DNA of 64,000 bases from Ferrimonas sediminum (GCF_900100175.1 NZ_FNEM01000004.1:124001-188000), one strand, 5' to 3'. Counted from the stretch's first letter, positions 52,762 through 62,450 are shown. Notes: generated from the sequence alone by a model not told the origin. Translations and numbers: made by a program.

Positions 52762-55212
52762 TTACGCCTCCTTCTGCCAGGCTTGAGTGCGCAGGATATC
52801 GGCAAACACCCCGGCGGCTGTCACCGCCGTACCGGCACCGTAGCCACGCAGTACGAAGGGCAGTGGCTGATAGTAGCGGCTGTAGAACGCCAACGCATTC
52901 TCACCGCCCTTAATGGCGTAGAGCGGGTGTTCCGGCCCCACGGCCTGAACCGAGACCCTGCAGCCGCCGTCATCATCGATGGCCCCGACGTAGCGCAACA
53001 CCTTGCCTTCGCTGCGGGCGGCCTCAACCCGGGCGGCCACATCGGCATCGGCCTTAGGCAGGTTGGCCATAAAGGTGTCGGTATCACCGCTGGCGTCAAA
53101 TACCGCCGGCAGCACACTGTCCACCTGAATCTGGTCCATCTCCAGCTGCAGACCGGCTTCACGGGCCAGGATCAATACCTTTCTGGCCACGTCCAGGCCG
53201 GACAGATCCTCACGGGGATCCGGCTCGGTAAAGCCTTTATCCCTGGCCTGGGCCGTAGCCTGAGACAGGCTGATCCCCTCCTCCAGCAAGCCGAAGATGT
53301 AAGACAGAGAACCCGACAGGATGCCGCCGAAGCTGTGCAGCTGATCACCGGCGCGAATCAGCCCCTGCAGGTTATCGATCACCGGCAGACCGGCGCCGAC
53401 ATTGGTTTCATACAGGAACTGGCGTCGCTGCTTGCGAGCCACCTGACGCAGCTGCTGGTAGTACGCCATGGAGGCGGTATTGGCTTTTTTGTTGGGGGTC
53501 ACCACATGCAGTCCGGCGTTCATGGCATCCAGATAGCGCTCCGCCAGGGCATCACTGGCACTGCAGTCCACCAATACCGGGTTGGTGAGTTTGGCATGAT
53601 GGGCAAAATCGAACAGCGCCTGCAGCGCCATCGGCTCATCACAGCGACCCAGCTGGTCACGCCAGTCTTTCAGATCCAGACCGCGGGCGTTGAGCAGCAT
53701 GGTGCGGGAGTTGGCGATGCCACACACCCTCAGGGCCACATGCTGGTCACTGAGTACCTGTTGCTGCTGCTGAATCTGGCTGAGCAACTCCGCCCCCACC
53801 TGACCGCAGCCCACCAGTAACACATCCACAAACAGGCGGCTGTCGAAAAAGTTCTGGTGGCAGATGCGCATGGCGGCCGCAGCATCCTCATTGGCCACCA
53901 CCGCCGAGATGGCGCGCTCCGAGCTGCCCTGGGCAATGGCAGCGATGTTGATGCTGGCCTGTGCCAGAGAGCGGAAGAACCGTGCTGCCACCCCTTTGCG
54001 GGTCTTCATGCCATCGCCCACCAGGGTGATGATGGCATGGTGGGGCATCAGCTCCAGCGGATCGAGCATGTCGCTCTTCAACTCCAGGGCAAAGGTCTCC
54101 TCCAGCGCCTGCACCGCCCGCTCCTGATCCGCCTGTTCAACACAGAAAGAGATGGAGTACTCGGACGAGCTCTGAGTGATCAAACTGACCGAAACCCCCG
54201 CCAGGCTCATGGCATCAAACACTCGGGCGGCCATGCCAACCATACCTTTCATGCCGGGGCCGGAGACGCTGATCATAGTCTGATCCGCCAGGTGGCTGAC
54301 CGCCTTGACCGCATCACTGCCGGCGCCTTCCTGATGGATCAGGGTACCCGGAGCCTGGGGGTTGAGGGTGTTGCGAATGCGGCAGGGGATCTGATGCTGG
54401 GCGATGGGGGAGATGGTTCGGGGGTGAAGGACCTTGGCACCGAAATAGGACAGCTCCATCGCCTCCTTGTAACTCATCTCGGTAAGCAGGCGGGCATCGG
54501 GCACCAGCCGTGGGTCAACACTGTAGACACCATCGACATCGGTCCAGATCTCGCAGCTGTCGGCGTGCAGACAGGCCGCCAGTGCCGCCGCAGAGTAATC
54601 GGAGCCGTTACGGCCCAGGGTCACGGTCTGGCCCAGCTCATTGCAGGCGGTGAATCCGGGCATCACCCAGAAACGGTACTCCCCCACCGGCAGCGATGCC
54701 AGTCGCTGACGGCTGGCTTCGATGTCCACCTGGGCATCCAGCGTCTCACCGCGGGCCACCAGGTAACGACGGGGTTCCAGCAGGGCACAGCGCTCACCGG
54801 CCCCCTCGAGCAGCGCCATCATCAGGTGCACCGACAAGCGTTCGCCCACCACCATCACCTCGGCGACCACCTCATCGGGGCAGCGCCCCAGCAGTGACAC
54901 CCCCTGCAGCTTCTGCGCCACCGACTCCAGCTCCTGCTGCCACAATTGCTGCAGCGCTTGTCGGGCATCCAGGCTCAGTTCGGCACCCTGGATCAGCTGA
55001 CTCAGTTTGTCCTCCACCGGCGCCAGCAGCTGGTCATGGAAACCGGCCACCGCCTGTCGAACCGCTTTCTCCAGGGCGTTGGTCACCCCCTGAGGGGCCG
55101 ACAGCACCAACGCCAGCGAAAACCCTTCGACGCTGTCTCTTGCCAGCTGTGCCACTTGAGCAAACCGCTCTGCATTGGCCAGGGAGGAACCCCCAAACTT
55201 CATCACCTTCAT
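52762..55212 (-). CDS. thrA: Bifunctional aspartokinase I / homoserine dehydrogenase I
   Basis: Catalyses the first and third steps of the threonine branch from aspartate. The 816-residue protein has the kinase domain ([32 protein letters not shown]), paired ACT regulatory domains in the middle (about 320-460, [13 protein letters not shown] and [17 protein letters not shown]), and the dehydrogenase domain ([32 protein letters not shown]). Likely feedback-inhibited by threonine. Controlled by the thrL attenuator just upstream. Confidence 0.98.
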   Translation of the reverse strand: MKVMKFGGSSLANAERFAQVAQLARDSVEGFSLALVLSAPQGVTNALEKAVRQAVAGFHDQLLAPVEDKLSQLIQGAELSLDARQALQQLWQQELESVAQKLQGVSLLGRCPDEVVAEVMVVGERLSVHLMMALLEGAGERCALLEPRRYLVARGETLDAQVDIEASRQRLASLPVGEYRFWVMPGFTACNELGQTVTLGRNGSDYSAAALAACLHADSCEIWTDVDGVYSVDPRLVPDARLLTEMSYKEAMELSYFGAKVLHPRTISPIAQHQIPCRIRNTLNPQAPGTLIHQEGAGSDAVKAVSHLADQTMISVSGPGMKGMVGMAARVFDAMSLAGVSVSLITQSSSEYSISFCVEQADQERAVQALEETFALELKSDMLDPLELMPHHAIITLVGDGMKTRKGVAARFFRSLAQASINIAAIAQGSSERAISAVVANEDAAAAMRICHQNFFDSRLFVDVLLVGCGQVGAELLSQIQQQQQVLSDQHVALRVCGIANSRTMLLNARGLDLKDWRDQLGRCDEPMALQALFDFAHHAKLTNPVLVDCSASDALAERYLDAMNAGLHVVTPNKKANTASMAYYQQLRQVARKQRRQFLYETNVGAGLPVIDNLQGLIRAGDQLHSFGGILSGSLSYIFGLLEEGISLSQATAQARDKGFTEPDPREDLSGLDVARKVLILAREAGLQLEMDQIQVDSVLPAVFDASGDTDTFMANLPKADADVAARVEAARSEGKVLRYVGAIDDDGGCRVSVQAVGPEHPLYAIKGGENALAFYSRYYQPLPFVLRGYGAGTAVTAAGVFADILRTQAWQKEA

Positions 55213-55246
55213 CGTGCCTCTCCTGTATGCCCTAACCCTGAAACGA

Positions 55247-55275
55247 AGAAAGCCCGCTCAGGGAGCGGGCTTTCT
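55247..55275 (-). terminator. thr operon transcription attenuator
   Basis: A 13-bp stem AGAAAGCCCGCTC/GAGCGGGCTTTCT with a three-base loop, followed by TTCGTTT on the minus strand. It lies between the leader peptide and thrA, as in the E. coli thr attenuator. Confidence 0.9.
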
Positions 55276-55305
55276 AATATTCGGATGGTGTTTATCCAGA
55301 TACTA

Positions 55306-55380
55306 TCAGCCCGTCCCGCCACCGGTACCGGTGCCAGTAATCACAGTAATGGTTGTGATTAGAGCTGCGTGAATTAGCAT
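55306..55380 (-). CDS. thrL: thr operon leader peptide ThrL
   Basis: A 24-codon peptide starting MLIHAALITTITVITG and ending in Thr/Gly repeats. Eight of 24 residues are Thr and four Ile, so ribosomes stall here when threonyl- or isoleucyl-tRNA is scarce. That allows readthrough of the attenuator 30 bases downstream into thrA. A GGAG lies about 15 bases upstream of the ATG. Confidence 0.92.
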   Translation of the reverse strand: MLIHAALITTITVITGTGTGGGTG

Positions 55381-55448
55381 AGTATTCTGAATAAACTCCT
55401 AAAACTTGTCCTTTTAACTTGGATCAGATGGCCCCCTTGAGTCAAGGG

Positions 55449-56129
55449 TTATTTTTTCAACGCCTTGTTGATGTCGCCAATCAGGGTGTGGGCCATGGCC
55501 ACATCCCGCTGATTCGCCAGCCCCAAGGTGTCCTGAAGCCACAGCCGCAGGGGATCATCTCCATCGAGACTCAAGTCATTCATCAGAGTTATGGCCCGGC
55601 GCTTCAATGCCGACAACTGCGGCACCTCTGCCTGCGGCTGTTGCTCGGGCAACGACAACTGCGAAAATTCATAGGCGTACAGCATGGCCGCCTGAGCCAG
55701 ATTTAACGACGGGTAGGCGTTCACCAGTGGAATGGTGGTGAGACGATCCGCCAGCGCCAGATCCGCATTGCTGAGGCCGGATTCCTCACAGCCAAACACC
55801 AACCCGACCCGGGGCGCCGCCGCCCCCAGTTGCTGCACCTGAGTGGCCGCCTGTGCCGGCGTGTACAGCGGCCGCTTATCGCCCCGACGGCGGGCGGTAC
55901 TGGCAATCACCAGGTCCAGATCCGCCACCGCCTCGGCCAGAGTGTCATGCTGCGTGGCATTGCTCAGAATCTCCTGACTGCCATGAGCCACCCAGCGGGC
56001 TTCGTCACTCAAGTGAGCCTGTGAGGCCACTACGCTCAGGCGTTCAAAGCCCATAGTTTTCATCGCCCGGGCCACCGCCCCGACGTTTTCGCCCCTGGCG
56101 GGCGCCACCAGAATAAAAGTCAGTTCCAC
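55449..56129 (-). CDS. lasT: TrmJ/LasT-family RNA 2'-O-methyltransferase
   Basis: SPOUT-class RNA ribose methyltransferase, 226 residues. ELTFILVAPARGENVGAVARAMKTMGF is the family start, ARRRGDKRPLYTP is near the active site, and the knot motifs are GLVFGCEESGLSNADL and IPLVNAYPSLNLAQAAMLYAYE. Start is GTG 56129, preceded by GAGGAGAG. It sits immediately upstream of the thr operon, as lasT (yjtD) does in E. coli, so lasT is the better name than trmJ, but substrate is unproven. Confidence 0.88.
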   Translation of the reverse strand: MELTFILVAPARGENVGAVARAMKTMGFERLSVVASQAHLSDEARWVAHGSQEILSNATQHDTLAEAVADLDLVIASTARRRGDKRPLYTPAQAATQVQQLGAAAPRVGLVFGCEESGLSNADLALADRLTTIPLVNAYPSLNLAQAAMLYAYEFSQLSLPEQQPQAEVPQLSALKRRAITLMNDLSLDGDDPLRLWLQDTLGLANQRDVAMAHTLIGDINKALKK

Positions 56130-56318
56130 AATCTCTCCTCGCGTTTGCCGCCAGAGTAGCGAAATCCTCACCAGAGGCAAGCCCTAAGCTCGATGGTGTC
56201 GCCACAAAAACAAACCAGGCACAGAGCACAACCGAATAGTCATCAACCAATGAATGAGTTAGGTTAAATAGTGGACGATGGACAGCGTCAACTTTGAGTG
56301 GGTCACAGGAGTACCAGC

Positions 56319-58016
56319 ATGGATCAGGGAACGCCCAAACGGATCGCCTATCGGATTTTAACCGGCTTTGATCAACATTACCGACTGTTTTCCCGCATCA
56401 ATGCCGGAGCACCGGAACGCTTCCTCAATGCCGACTGGCATGGGGTTCAGCGGGCGCAGAAGGAGCGGATACGCTACTACAGCCGCCGGGTATCGGAAAC
56501 CGTGGCGGTATTGATGCAGCAACTGGACAGCCCCACCATCTCCACCGAGCTGTGGCGGGCCACCAAAACCGAGTACAGCCAACTGCTGCAGGGGCACCCG
56601 CAGGCCGAGCTGGCGGAAACCTTCTTTAACTCGGTGTTCGCCCGCCTGTTCCGGCACCGGGGCCTGGATAACCAGCACTTGTACATCCACACCAGTTGTG
56701 CCCGCCGCTCCCCCTTTGCCCCGCACCTGCTGTGCTACCGGTTTGCCCTGCGCCACGAGCCCAAAGCCGCATTTCGAAAGGCGATCGGCTACGCCCGGCT
56801 GCAGCTGAAATTTGCCGATCTGGATGCCGATCTGGCCCGCCTTGAGCAGCGTCTTAGCACGCTGCTGAAGCGCATCGATGCCCACGACGTGGAGTTCCTC
56901 AAACCGGTGTTCTACCGCAACAAAGGCGCCTACCTGATTGGCCGCCTCATCGGCCGGCGCGGCGAATCGCCGCTGATTCTGCCGATCCGCCATGGCGAAG
57001 GTGGGCTGAGTATCGATGCCGCCATTACCCGTCAGGACGACTGCTCGGTGATCTTCAGCTTTACCCGCGCCTATTTCATGGTTGACACCGATCGGCCGGC
57101 GGCGCTGCTGCGCTACCTGCGCCACCTGATGCCCAACAAATCCTGGGCTGAGCTGTACAGCGCCATCGGCCTGCAGAAACACGGCAAGACCGAGTTCTAT
57201 CGGGATTTCCTCAGCCATCTGAATCACAGCAGTGATCAGTTTGTTATCGCCCCGGGGATCAAAGGGATGGTGATGAGCGTGTTCACCCTGCCCTCCTATG
57301 ATGTGGTATTCAAACTGATCAAAGACCGGTTTGCCCCACCGAAGGAGAGCAACAAAGAGGAGGTACAGCAGAAATACAACCTGGTTAAGGAGCACGACCG
57401 AGTCGGCCGAATGGCCGACACTCAGGAGTTCCGTAACTTTGCCTTTCCCCGCCATCGCTTCAGCCCGGCGCTGCTGGAGGAGTTGCTGGAGGTCGCCCCG
57501 TCCGAAGTGGAGCTCGATGGCGACCGGGTGATCATTCGCCACCTGTACATCGAACGGCGCATGACCCCGTTGAACCTGTTTCTGGACAGTGCCGAGGATC
57601 TGGAGGTTCATCACGCCATTGGCGAGTACGGCCACGCCATCAAACAGCTGGCGGCGGCCAACATCTTTCCCGGCGACATGCTGTTTAAAAATTTCGGCGT
57701 CACCCGTCATGGCCGGGTGGTGTTCTACGACTACGACGAGATCGATTACATGACCGACTGCAACTTCCGGGTCATTCCAGAACCGCGCTATCCGGAAGAT
57801 GAGATGGCCGCCGAACCCTGGTACTCCATCGGCCCCAAGGACATCTTTCCGGAGGAGTTCGGTCGCTTTCTGCTGGGCCGGCCCGCCATTCGAAAAAGCT
57901 TTATGGCCCAGCACCGGGATCTGCTGGATGCCCGCTACTGGCAGGCACTGCAGCAACAGATTCGGGATGGCCAATACCCGGAGATTCGCCCCTATCAGGA
58001 GTCCTGTCGACTGTAA
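56319..58016 (+). CDS. aceK: Isocitrate dehydrogenase kinase/phosphatase
   Basis: Switches isocitrate dehydrogenase off and on, controlling flow between the TCA cycle and glyoxylate shunt. The 565-residue protein has the AceK ATP-binding region VIAPGIKGMVMSVFTLPSYDVVFKLIKDRF and the catalytic-domain stretches RMTPLNLFLD, NIFPGDMLFKNFGVTRHGRVVFYDYDEIDYM. Start ATG 56319 follows AGGAG. Here it is not next to aceB/aceA, unlike in enterics, so it is expressed separately. Confidence 0.97.
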   Translation: MDQGTPKRIAYRILTGFDQHYRLFSRINAGAPERFLNADWHGVQRAQKERIRYYSRRVSETVAVLMQQLDSPTISTELWRATKTEYSQLLQGHPQAELAETFFNSVFARLFRHRGLDNQHLYIHTSCARRSPFAPHLLCYRFALRHEPKAAFRKAIGYARLQLKFADLDADLARLEQRLSTLLKRIDAHDVEFLKPVFYRNKGAYLIGRLIGRRGESPLILPIRHGEGGLSIDAAITRQDDCSVIFSFTRAYFMVDTDRPAALLRYLRHLMPNKSWAELYSAIGLQKHGKTEFYRDFLSHLNHSSDQFVIAPGIKGMVMSVFTLPSYDVVFKLIKDRFAPPKESNKEEVQQKYNLVKEHDRVGRMADTQEFRNFAFPRHRFSPALLEELLEVAPSEVELDGDRVIIRHLYIERRMTPLNLFLDSAEDLEVHHAIGEYGHAIKQLAAANIFPGDMLFKNFGVTRHGRVVFYDYDEIDYMTDCNFRVIPEPRYPEDEMAAEPWYSIGPKDIFPEEFGRFLLGRPAIRKSFMAQHRDLLDARYWQALQQQIRDGQYPEIRPYQESCRL

Positions 58017-58126
58017 ATGCCCAGCACACAAGCCTCATAGGCAAAAATGTTGGCTCAATCATGGTGCCGGGGCAGTGAAATCCGTATGATTTGGGCCTTT
58101 CACACCGAATTGTTTTGGAGACCCGG

Positions 58127-58714
58127 ATGAAAATTGCTGCGAATACCGTAGTAACCATGCACTACCGCCTGCGTGATGGTGACGGTGAACTGATCGAAGA
58201 TTCCTTTGATGGCAAGCCTATGCAATACATGCACGGCACCAATAACCTGATCCCGGGTTTGGAAGCGGAACTCAACGATAAGGCCGCTGGCGACAAGATG
58301 AGCGTTAGCGTAGCCCCTGAACAAGCCTATGGCCCATACCAGGACGGCCTGAAGCAGGAAGTGCCTATGGCAGCCTTTGCCGGTGTCGAGGACATCGCAC
58401 CCGGCATGCGCTTTATGGCGGAAACCGATCAGGGTCCGACCCCGGTTACCGTAACCGAAGTCAACGACGACACCGTTGTGGTTGATGGTAACCACCCTCT
58501 GGCTGGCGTTACCCTGAACTTCGATGTCGAAGTGGTTGAGGTTCGCGCCGCGACCGAAGAGGAGATCGCTCACGGTCACCTGCACGCCGAAGGCGGATGC
58601 TGTGGCGGTGGTTGCTCCGGTGAAGACAAGGGCGACGACCACGAATGCTGCGGCGGTACCGGTGAGTGCGGCGGCGAAGGCCACGAAGGCAAAGGTGGCT
58701 GCGGCTGTCACTAA
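58127..58714 (+). CDS. slyD: FKBP-type peptidyl-prolyl isomerase SlyD
   Basis: Prolyl isomerase, chaperone and nickel-binding protein. The 195-residue protein has the FKBP and insert-in-flap domains (VVTMHYRLRDGDGELIEDSFDGKPMQYMHG; NDDTVVVDGNHPLAGVTLNFDVEVV) and a metal-binding tail rich in Cys, His and Gly (GGCCGGGCSGEDKGDDHECCGG and GGCGCH). ATG 58127 with GGAG in front. Its own terminator follows. Confidence 0.97.
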   Translation: MKIAANTVVTMHYRLRDGDGELIEDSFDGKPMQYMHGTNNLIPGLEAELNDKAAGDKMSVSVAPEQAYGPYQDGLKQEVPMAAFAGVEDIAPGMRFMAETDQGPTPVTVTEVNDDTVVVDGNHPLAGVTLNFDVEVVEVRAATEEEIAHGHLHAEGGCCGGGCSGEDKGDDHECCGGTGECGGEGHEGKGGCGCH

Positions 58715-58731
58715 GCCCCACAGACCTGAAC

Positions 58732-58759
58732 AAACGGCAGCCTGGGCTGCCGTTTTTTT
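58732..58759 (+). terminator. Rho-independent terminator of slyD
   Basis: Eleven-bp stem AAACGGCAGCC/GGCTGCCGTTT with a two-base loop, continuing into T7. Confidence 0.92.
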
Positions 58760-58778
58760 ATGGGTACTCCGCTGTCAT

Positions 58779-59633
58779 CTAGCTCTCAGACCCAGGCACT
58801 ACCAGCAGGTGACTGCGCATGCGGTGCAATATCGCTTCGGCGGTATTACCGATAACAAACCCCAGCAATCCCCGGCGCTGCCTGGCACCGATGGCAAAAT
58901 AGCCAACTCCCAGAGTCGCCGCCAACTGCGGCAGGCACTCGCTGGCGTCACCCACCTGCACATGGATCTGCTCCTTGGGCAAAGCCAGCGACTCTAACAG
59001 CAACCCATGCTTGCGATAGACCTCTTTTAGCAGGTGGCGGGTGTCGATGATCTCCAGATCCCTGATAACCCTGGACAAGCGGACCACAAAAGCCACGTGC
59101 AACTTACCACCGGTCGCCTTGACCAACTCCCGGGCCGCATGCAGCACCTGCTGATTCAACCGCTGCTTGACCTCATTACTTGTACCAAGATCCAGCGCCG
59201 CCAGCACATCCTGGCCCTGAGCCGGCTGGTGATCGGTGAGCAGCATCAATGGCACCCGCGTCTGACGAATAAGGTGCCAATCGGTAGGCAGCAGGTGGTC
59301 ACTCTGCCGGTAGGCCTTCACCACCATGGTAAAACCGTTGTTCACCAGCTCACTGATATCATCGGCGATGGCTTTGGCCCAGCGCACCGATATCGGTGCG
59401 GTCTGTCCCAAGGCCGCCACCCGTTGTTTGAGCTCGGCACTGCGATTGGCCATCAGATCCGACTTAATACCATTGACCACCTCAGTGGGCGTCCCCTCCA
59501 TGACCGACAGTGGCTCATAGCAATAACCCACCACCTCCGCCTTGGCGTTCAGCGCCTGTGCTAACTCCAATCCCTTTTTAATGGCATCAAACTGCTGCTC
59601 CAGCGCCGGTGCAATAATCAATAACTTCTGCAT
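58779..59633 (-). CDS. Universal stress protein, tandem Usp domains (UspE-like)
   Basis: A 284-residue cytoplasmic protein made of two Usp domains. The first starts MQKLLIIAPALEQQFDAIKKGLELA, the second DVLAALDLGTSN, ending in the ATP-loop-like GVGYFAIGARQRRGLLGFVIGNTAEAILHRMRSHLLVV. The G-x2-G-x9-G pattern in the second domain suggests nucleotide binding there; the first domain lacks it. Start ATG 59633 preferred over the longer open start. Confidence 0.88.
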   Translation of the reverse strand: MQKLLIIAPALEQQFDAIKKGLELAQALNAKAEVVGYCYEPLSVMEGTPTEVVNGIKSDLMANRSAELKQRVAALGQTAPISVRWAKAIADDISELVNNGFTMVVKAYRQSDHLLPTDWHLIRQTRVPLMLLTDHQPAQGQDVLAALDLGTSNEVKQRLNQQVLHAARELVKATGGKLHVAFVVRLSRVIRDLEIIDTRHLLKEVYRKHGLLLESLALPKEQIHVQVGDASECLPQLAATLGVGYFAIGARQRRGLLGFVIGNTAEAILHRMRSHLLVVPGSES

Positions 59634-59801
59634 AGTGACCCCGCATCTATTCAAACCAAAAGAGCGATCCCCTACCTTTAGCCTAATGGCTGGATTTCAA
59701 CTTGCAGAATATTTTACGCTTTTCTTCCAAGCGTCGAGATGAAAGCGGTCCAGGGGACGCCAAATTACGTCCCCCCGGGGATCGGGGCACGCGGTAACGA
59801 C

Positions 59802-60041
59802 TTACTCGCCGCGAAGGGTTTTGGCCAGCTTCTCCACCGCCTTGTGGGCATGCTGCTCGCTGGCTTGCTCTCCCGGCTCCAGTTCCAACTCGGCCCGCTT
59901 ATGCAGACCGGTCATGTCTTCGGCAATGTGCAGCCAGTCCGGGTGCCAGTACAGGGTGGTTTTCTCATCCACCTGCCAGCGATGAACGCCACTGTCTTTG
60001 CCCTGATAGTTGATGTTGCCCGGTTCATAATCCATGGTCAT
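59802..60041 (-). CDS. Small hypothetical protein
   Basis: A 79-residue hydrophilic protein (MTMDYEPGNINYQGKDSGVHRWQVDEKTTLYWHPDWLHI) with an acidic helix and a Gln/His-rich C-terminus. No family is recognised. TAGGAGAGC precedes ATG 60041, a good ribosome site, which supports translation. Neighbours give no clue to function. Confidence 0.65.
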   Translation of the reverse strand: MTMDYEPGNINYQGKDSGVHRWQVDEKTTLYWHPDWLHIAEDMTGLHKRAELELEPGEQASEQHAHKAVEKLAKTLRGE

Positions 60042-60147
60042 GCTCTCCTATTTAAAAGGCTCAAATTAAGCGTAGCGCCATTTTTCACCCTTAAGCCAGA
60101 TCCACTTCATAAACACCGACCCCGCTGATATCACTGCCACCAAAACG

Positions 60148-60177
60148 ACACAACCCGGCACCAGGGCCGGGTTGTGT
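60148..60177. terminator. Terminator of the aromatic amino acid permease gene
   Basis: A 12-bp stem ACACAACCCGGC/GCCGGGTTGTGT with a six-base loop, followed on the minus strand by CGTTTTGG. It lies just after the permease stop. Confidence 0.75.
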
Positions 60178-60194
60178 TCACTGAGCCAAAGTCG

Positions 60195-61451
60195 CTATGG
60201 GAAGGTCGGCAACATCTTCAGCAGCGCCAAGGATTCGCACAACATCACCAACACCCCAAAGGCCAACACCGAGTACAGACGGGCGTTACCGCCGCCAACC
60301 CGAAACGACTGACTCTGACCTCGACGGCGCAGCACCAGGGCGATGGAGCAGGGCAGAATCAGTACAAAGATACTGGCCAACAGGGACGCATAACCAATGG
60401 CGACAATAAATCCATCGGGAATGGCCACCCCGAGGATCATCGGTGGCAGGAAGGTGATGGTCCCGGCGATGGCGGTATCACGGTTACTGTCTCCCAGGCC
60501 ACATTGATCTTTAACGAAATCCAGCAGGCCCAGTGCCACACCCAGGAAGGAGCTGGCCAGGGCGAATTTAGCAAAGAAGCTCAGCAGGGTATCGATAAGG
60601 TTACCATCGACGGCATCCCCCACCGCCGCAATCAGGGCACCGACGTTACCGCCGTTGGACACCACCTCACCGAAGTCATCTCTGGAGACGGTACCCAGGA
60701 TGGCCAGCTGCCATACCCCATAGATGGCCAGGGCCAGCACACTGCCCATCAGGATGGCAGAACGGGATTTTGCGATGTCCTTGTTGTAGTGCTTCACAAT
60801 GCTCGGCACGGTGCTGTGGTAACCGAAGCTGATGGCCAGCACCGGAATGCCCAGCCAGATGTAGGGCAGGGTTTCCGTCATTCCCGCCGCCGGAAACAGC
60901 TTGTCAGTGCTGACCTCCGAGGCCAGCATACCGGTGGAGGTGATAAAGGCGATCACCATGGCACCGATCATGATGGTACTGACCCGGTCAACCGCCCGGG
61001 AACCCAGCAATACGATGCCACCGAGTACGGTGCCAAAAATCAGCCCCGCCTGCCAGTTGGCCAGGCTAAGGCCGAAGCCGGCATTGAGGCTGGAAGCCAG
61101 CACCGACGACCCGCCGGAGATGTAGGCATAACACAGAATGTAACTGACAAAGCCCACCGAACACAGAGAGGCAATCACCCCCGGCTTACCCAGGGTATCC
61201 TGGGCCATGGTGGCGTAGCTGGCACCACTGCGGTAGTTCATGTTGGCCTCCGCCAGATACATGGCGGAGCTGTAGGAGCAGAAGCAACAGATAGCCAGGA
61301 TGATCATCGACCACCCAAACCACATGCCGGCACTCATCACTGGCAGAGACAGCATGCCTGCCCCTATCGCCGTACCGGCAATGATCATCGCCCCACCCAG
61401 AACACTGGGTGAGGCCGGTTTTGTTGATGTCTCTAATACAACTTCTGACAT
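60195..61451 (-). CDS. Tryptophan-type aromatic amino acid permease (Mtr/TnaB family)
   Basis: Inner-membrane proton symporter of the HAAAP family, 418 residues and about eleven helices. GGAMIIAGTAIGAGMLSLPVMSAGMWFGWS is the family start, GYHSTVPSIVKHYNKD the conserved cytoplasmic loop. Mtr, TnaB and TyrP share this family, so sequence alone cannot fix the substrate. The gene lies 23 bases downstream of trpR on the same strand, which points to tryptophan. No separate promoter is visible between them. Confidence 0.88.
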   Translation of the reverse strand: MSEVVLETSTKPASPSVLGGAMIIAGTAIGAGMLSLPVMSAGMWFGWSMIILAICCFCSYSSAMYLAEANMNYRSGASYATMAQDTLGKPGVIASLCSVGFVSYILCYAYISGGSSVLASSLNAGFGLSLANWQAGLIFGTVLGGIVLLGSRAVDRVSTIMIGAMVIAFITSTGMLASEVSTDKLFPAAGMTETLPYIWLGIPVLAISFGYHSTVPSIVKHYNKDIAKSRSAILMGSVLALAIYGVWQLAILGTVSRDDFGEVVSNGGNVGALIAAVGDAVDGNLIDTLLSFFAKFALASSFLGVALGLLDFVKDQCGLGDSNRDTAIAGTITFLPPMILGVAIPDGFIVAIGYASLLASIFVLILPCSIALVLRRRGQSQSFRVGGGNARLYSVLAFGVLVMLCESLALLKMLPTFP

Positions 61452-61474
61452 CGGTTACTCCACTTCTTTAATTG

Positions 61475-61762
61475 TTATGGTGCCGAGAGAATCAGGCTCT
61501 GCAGCCGATCCCGCTCCGCGTCGGATAGATTCTTTAATGTGTTTGAGCAACGAGTGATGGTGGCGATGCTGACGTTCAATGTTGCGGCGATCTGGCGTTG
61601 GGTCAGTTTTCCGGCCAACAACGCCCGGAACACCGCCAACCGGGCGCCGATGGCCTCCCGTTCATCCAGGGTTAACAACAACAAAAACAACGACGCCAAC
61701 GATTCCTTTCGGCCTTGCTCAGTGATAAGTCCCAGCGCCTTATCCCAATACTCAGATTCCAT
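61475..61762 (-). CDS. trpR: Trp operon repressor TrpR
   Basis: Tryptophan-activated repressor, 95 residues from the chosen start. LDEREAIGARLAVFRALLAG and the DNA-reading LTQRQIAATLNVSIATITRCSNTLK match TrpR helices C to E. I place the start at ATG 61762 (MESEYW). Longer starts run into the palindrome at 61780-61799, and a GGAG lies ten bases before this ATG. The next gene is a permease, so TrpR likely controls its own operon. Confidence 0.9.
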   Translation of the reverse strand: MESEYWDKALGLITEQGRKESLASLFLLLLTLDEREAIGARLAVFRALLAGKLTQRQIAATLNVSIATITRCSNTLKNLSDAERDRLQSLILSAP

Positions 61763-61779
61763 AAAATGTTTACTCCACA

Positions 61780-61799
61780 TGTAATGCCGTAGCATTACA
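61780..61799. promoter_or_regulatory. Palindromic operator upstream of trpR
   Basis: TGTAATGCCGTAGCATTACA is an inverted repeat with 8-bp arms and a four-base centre, 17 bases upstream of the trpR start codon. It is a likely TrpR (autoregulatory) site, though it differs from the E. coli trp operator GTACTAGTTAACTAGTAC. Confidence 0.65.
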
Positions 61800-61942
61800 C
61801 CGTTACAGCAGGACAAAAGCGAATGTCATTCTAAAAAAGCGAGAATCAATCGACACTTTCAGACACAAATGAGAGATTGGTCACGGCGGGTATTTGGCGG
61901 TATTATTCACATCGGAACAACATACTTAGGGAAAACATAACA

Positions 61943-62401
61943 ATGACAAGATGTTCAATGCTGTTGGCCGCCCTGCTCGTCTCTACCAGTGGCAGCGCCA
62001 TTGCCGAGGGTGCTTTTAACAGCGCCAACGACGCCATCGCCTACCGACAACACGCCTTTGGGCTGATCAAAGAGAACTTTGGTGACATGTACGCCATGGT
62101 CAAGGGGAAAAAAGAGATGGACGCCGACGCGTTTCAGCGCCGGGCTCAGCACCTGGCTCTGTTGAGCCAGATCCCCTTTGAAGCGTTCAAAGTACCAGGC
62201 TCCAACCAGGGGGATACCGAGGCTCTGGCCTCAGTCTGGAGTGACAGCGCCAAGTTCGCCCAGATCGCCAAGGAGTTCCAGGACGCTTCCGCCAACCTGG
62301 CCAAAGTCAGCACCAATGGCGATGCCAAGGCGATTAAACAAGCCTTTGGCGCGACCGGCAAAGCCTGCAAGAGCTGCCACGATCAGTTTAAGCAGGACTG
62401 A
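61943..62401 (+). CDS. Cytochrome c' (class II c-type cytochrome)
   Basis: Periplasmic haem protein of 152 residues. After a signal peptide (MLLAALLVSTSGSAIA) comes a four-helix bundle with the C-terminal haem site CKSCH, the class II arrangement. QRRAQHLALLSQIPFEAFKVPGSNQGDTEALASVW is typical. Cytochromes c' bind NO or act in electron transfer. It converges on a cytochrome b561 gene. ATG 61943; a longer start at 61877 is less likely. Confidence 0.94.
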   Translation: MTRCSMLLAALLVSTSGSAIAEGAFNSANDAIAYRQHAFGLIKENFGDMYAMVKGKKEMDADAFQRRAQHLALLSQIPFEAFKVPGSNQGDTEALASVWSDSAKFAQIAKEFQDASANLAKVSTNGDAKAIKQAFGATGKACKSCHDQFKQD

Positions 62402-62408
62402 TAACCAC

Positions 62409-62433
62409 AAAGGGCTGCCCATGGCAGCCCTTT
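62409..62433. terminator. Shared terminator between cytochrome c' and cytochrome b561 genes
   Basis: Eleven-bp perfect stem AAAGGGCTGCC/GGCAGCCCTTT with loop CAT between convergent genes. Confidence 0.8.
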
Positions 62434-62450
62434 CCCTGTGCATCTTTGCC

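Noticed and set aside
56358-58031. Minus-strand open frame of 557 codons across aceK
   Set aside because: The plus-strand aceK product is full length and conserved; the antisense product has no motif.
60174-61412. Plus-strand open frame of 412 codons across the permease
   Set aside because: Low-complexity Gly/His/Gln-rich product, antisense to a membrane protein gene with clear helices.
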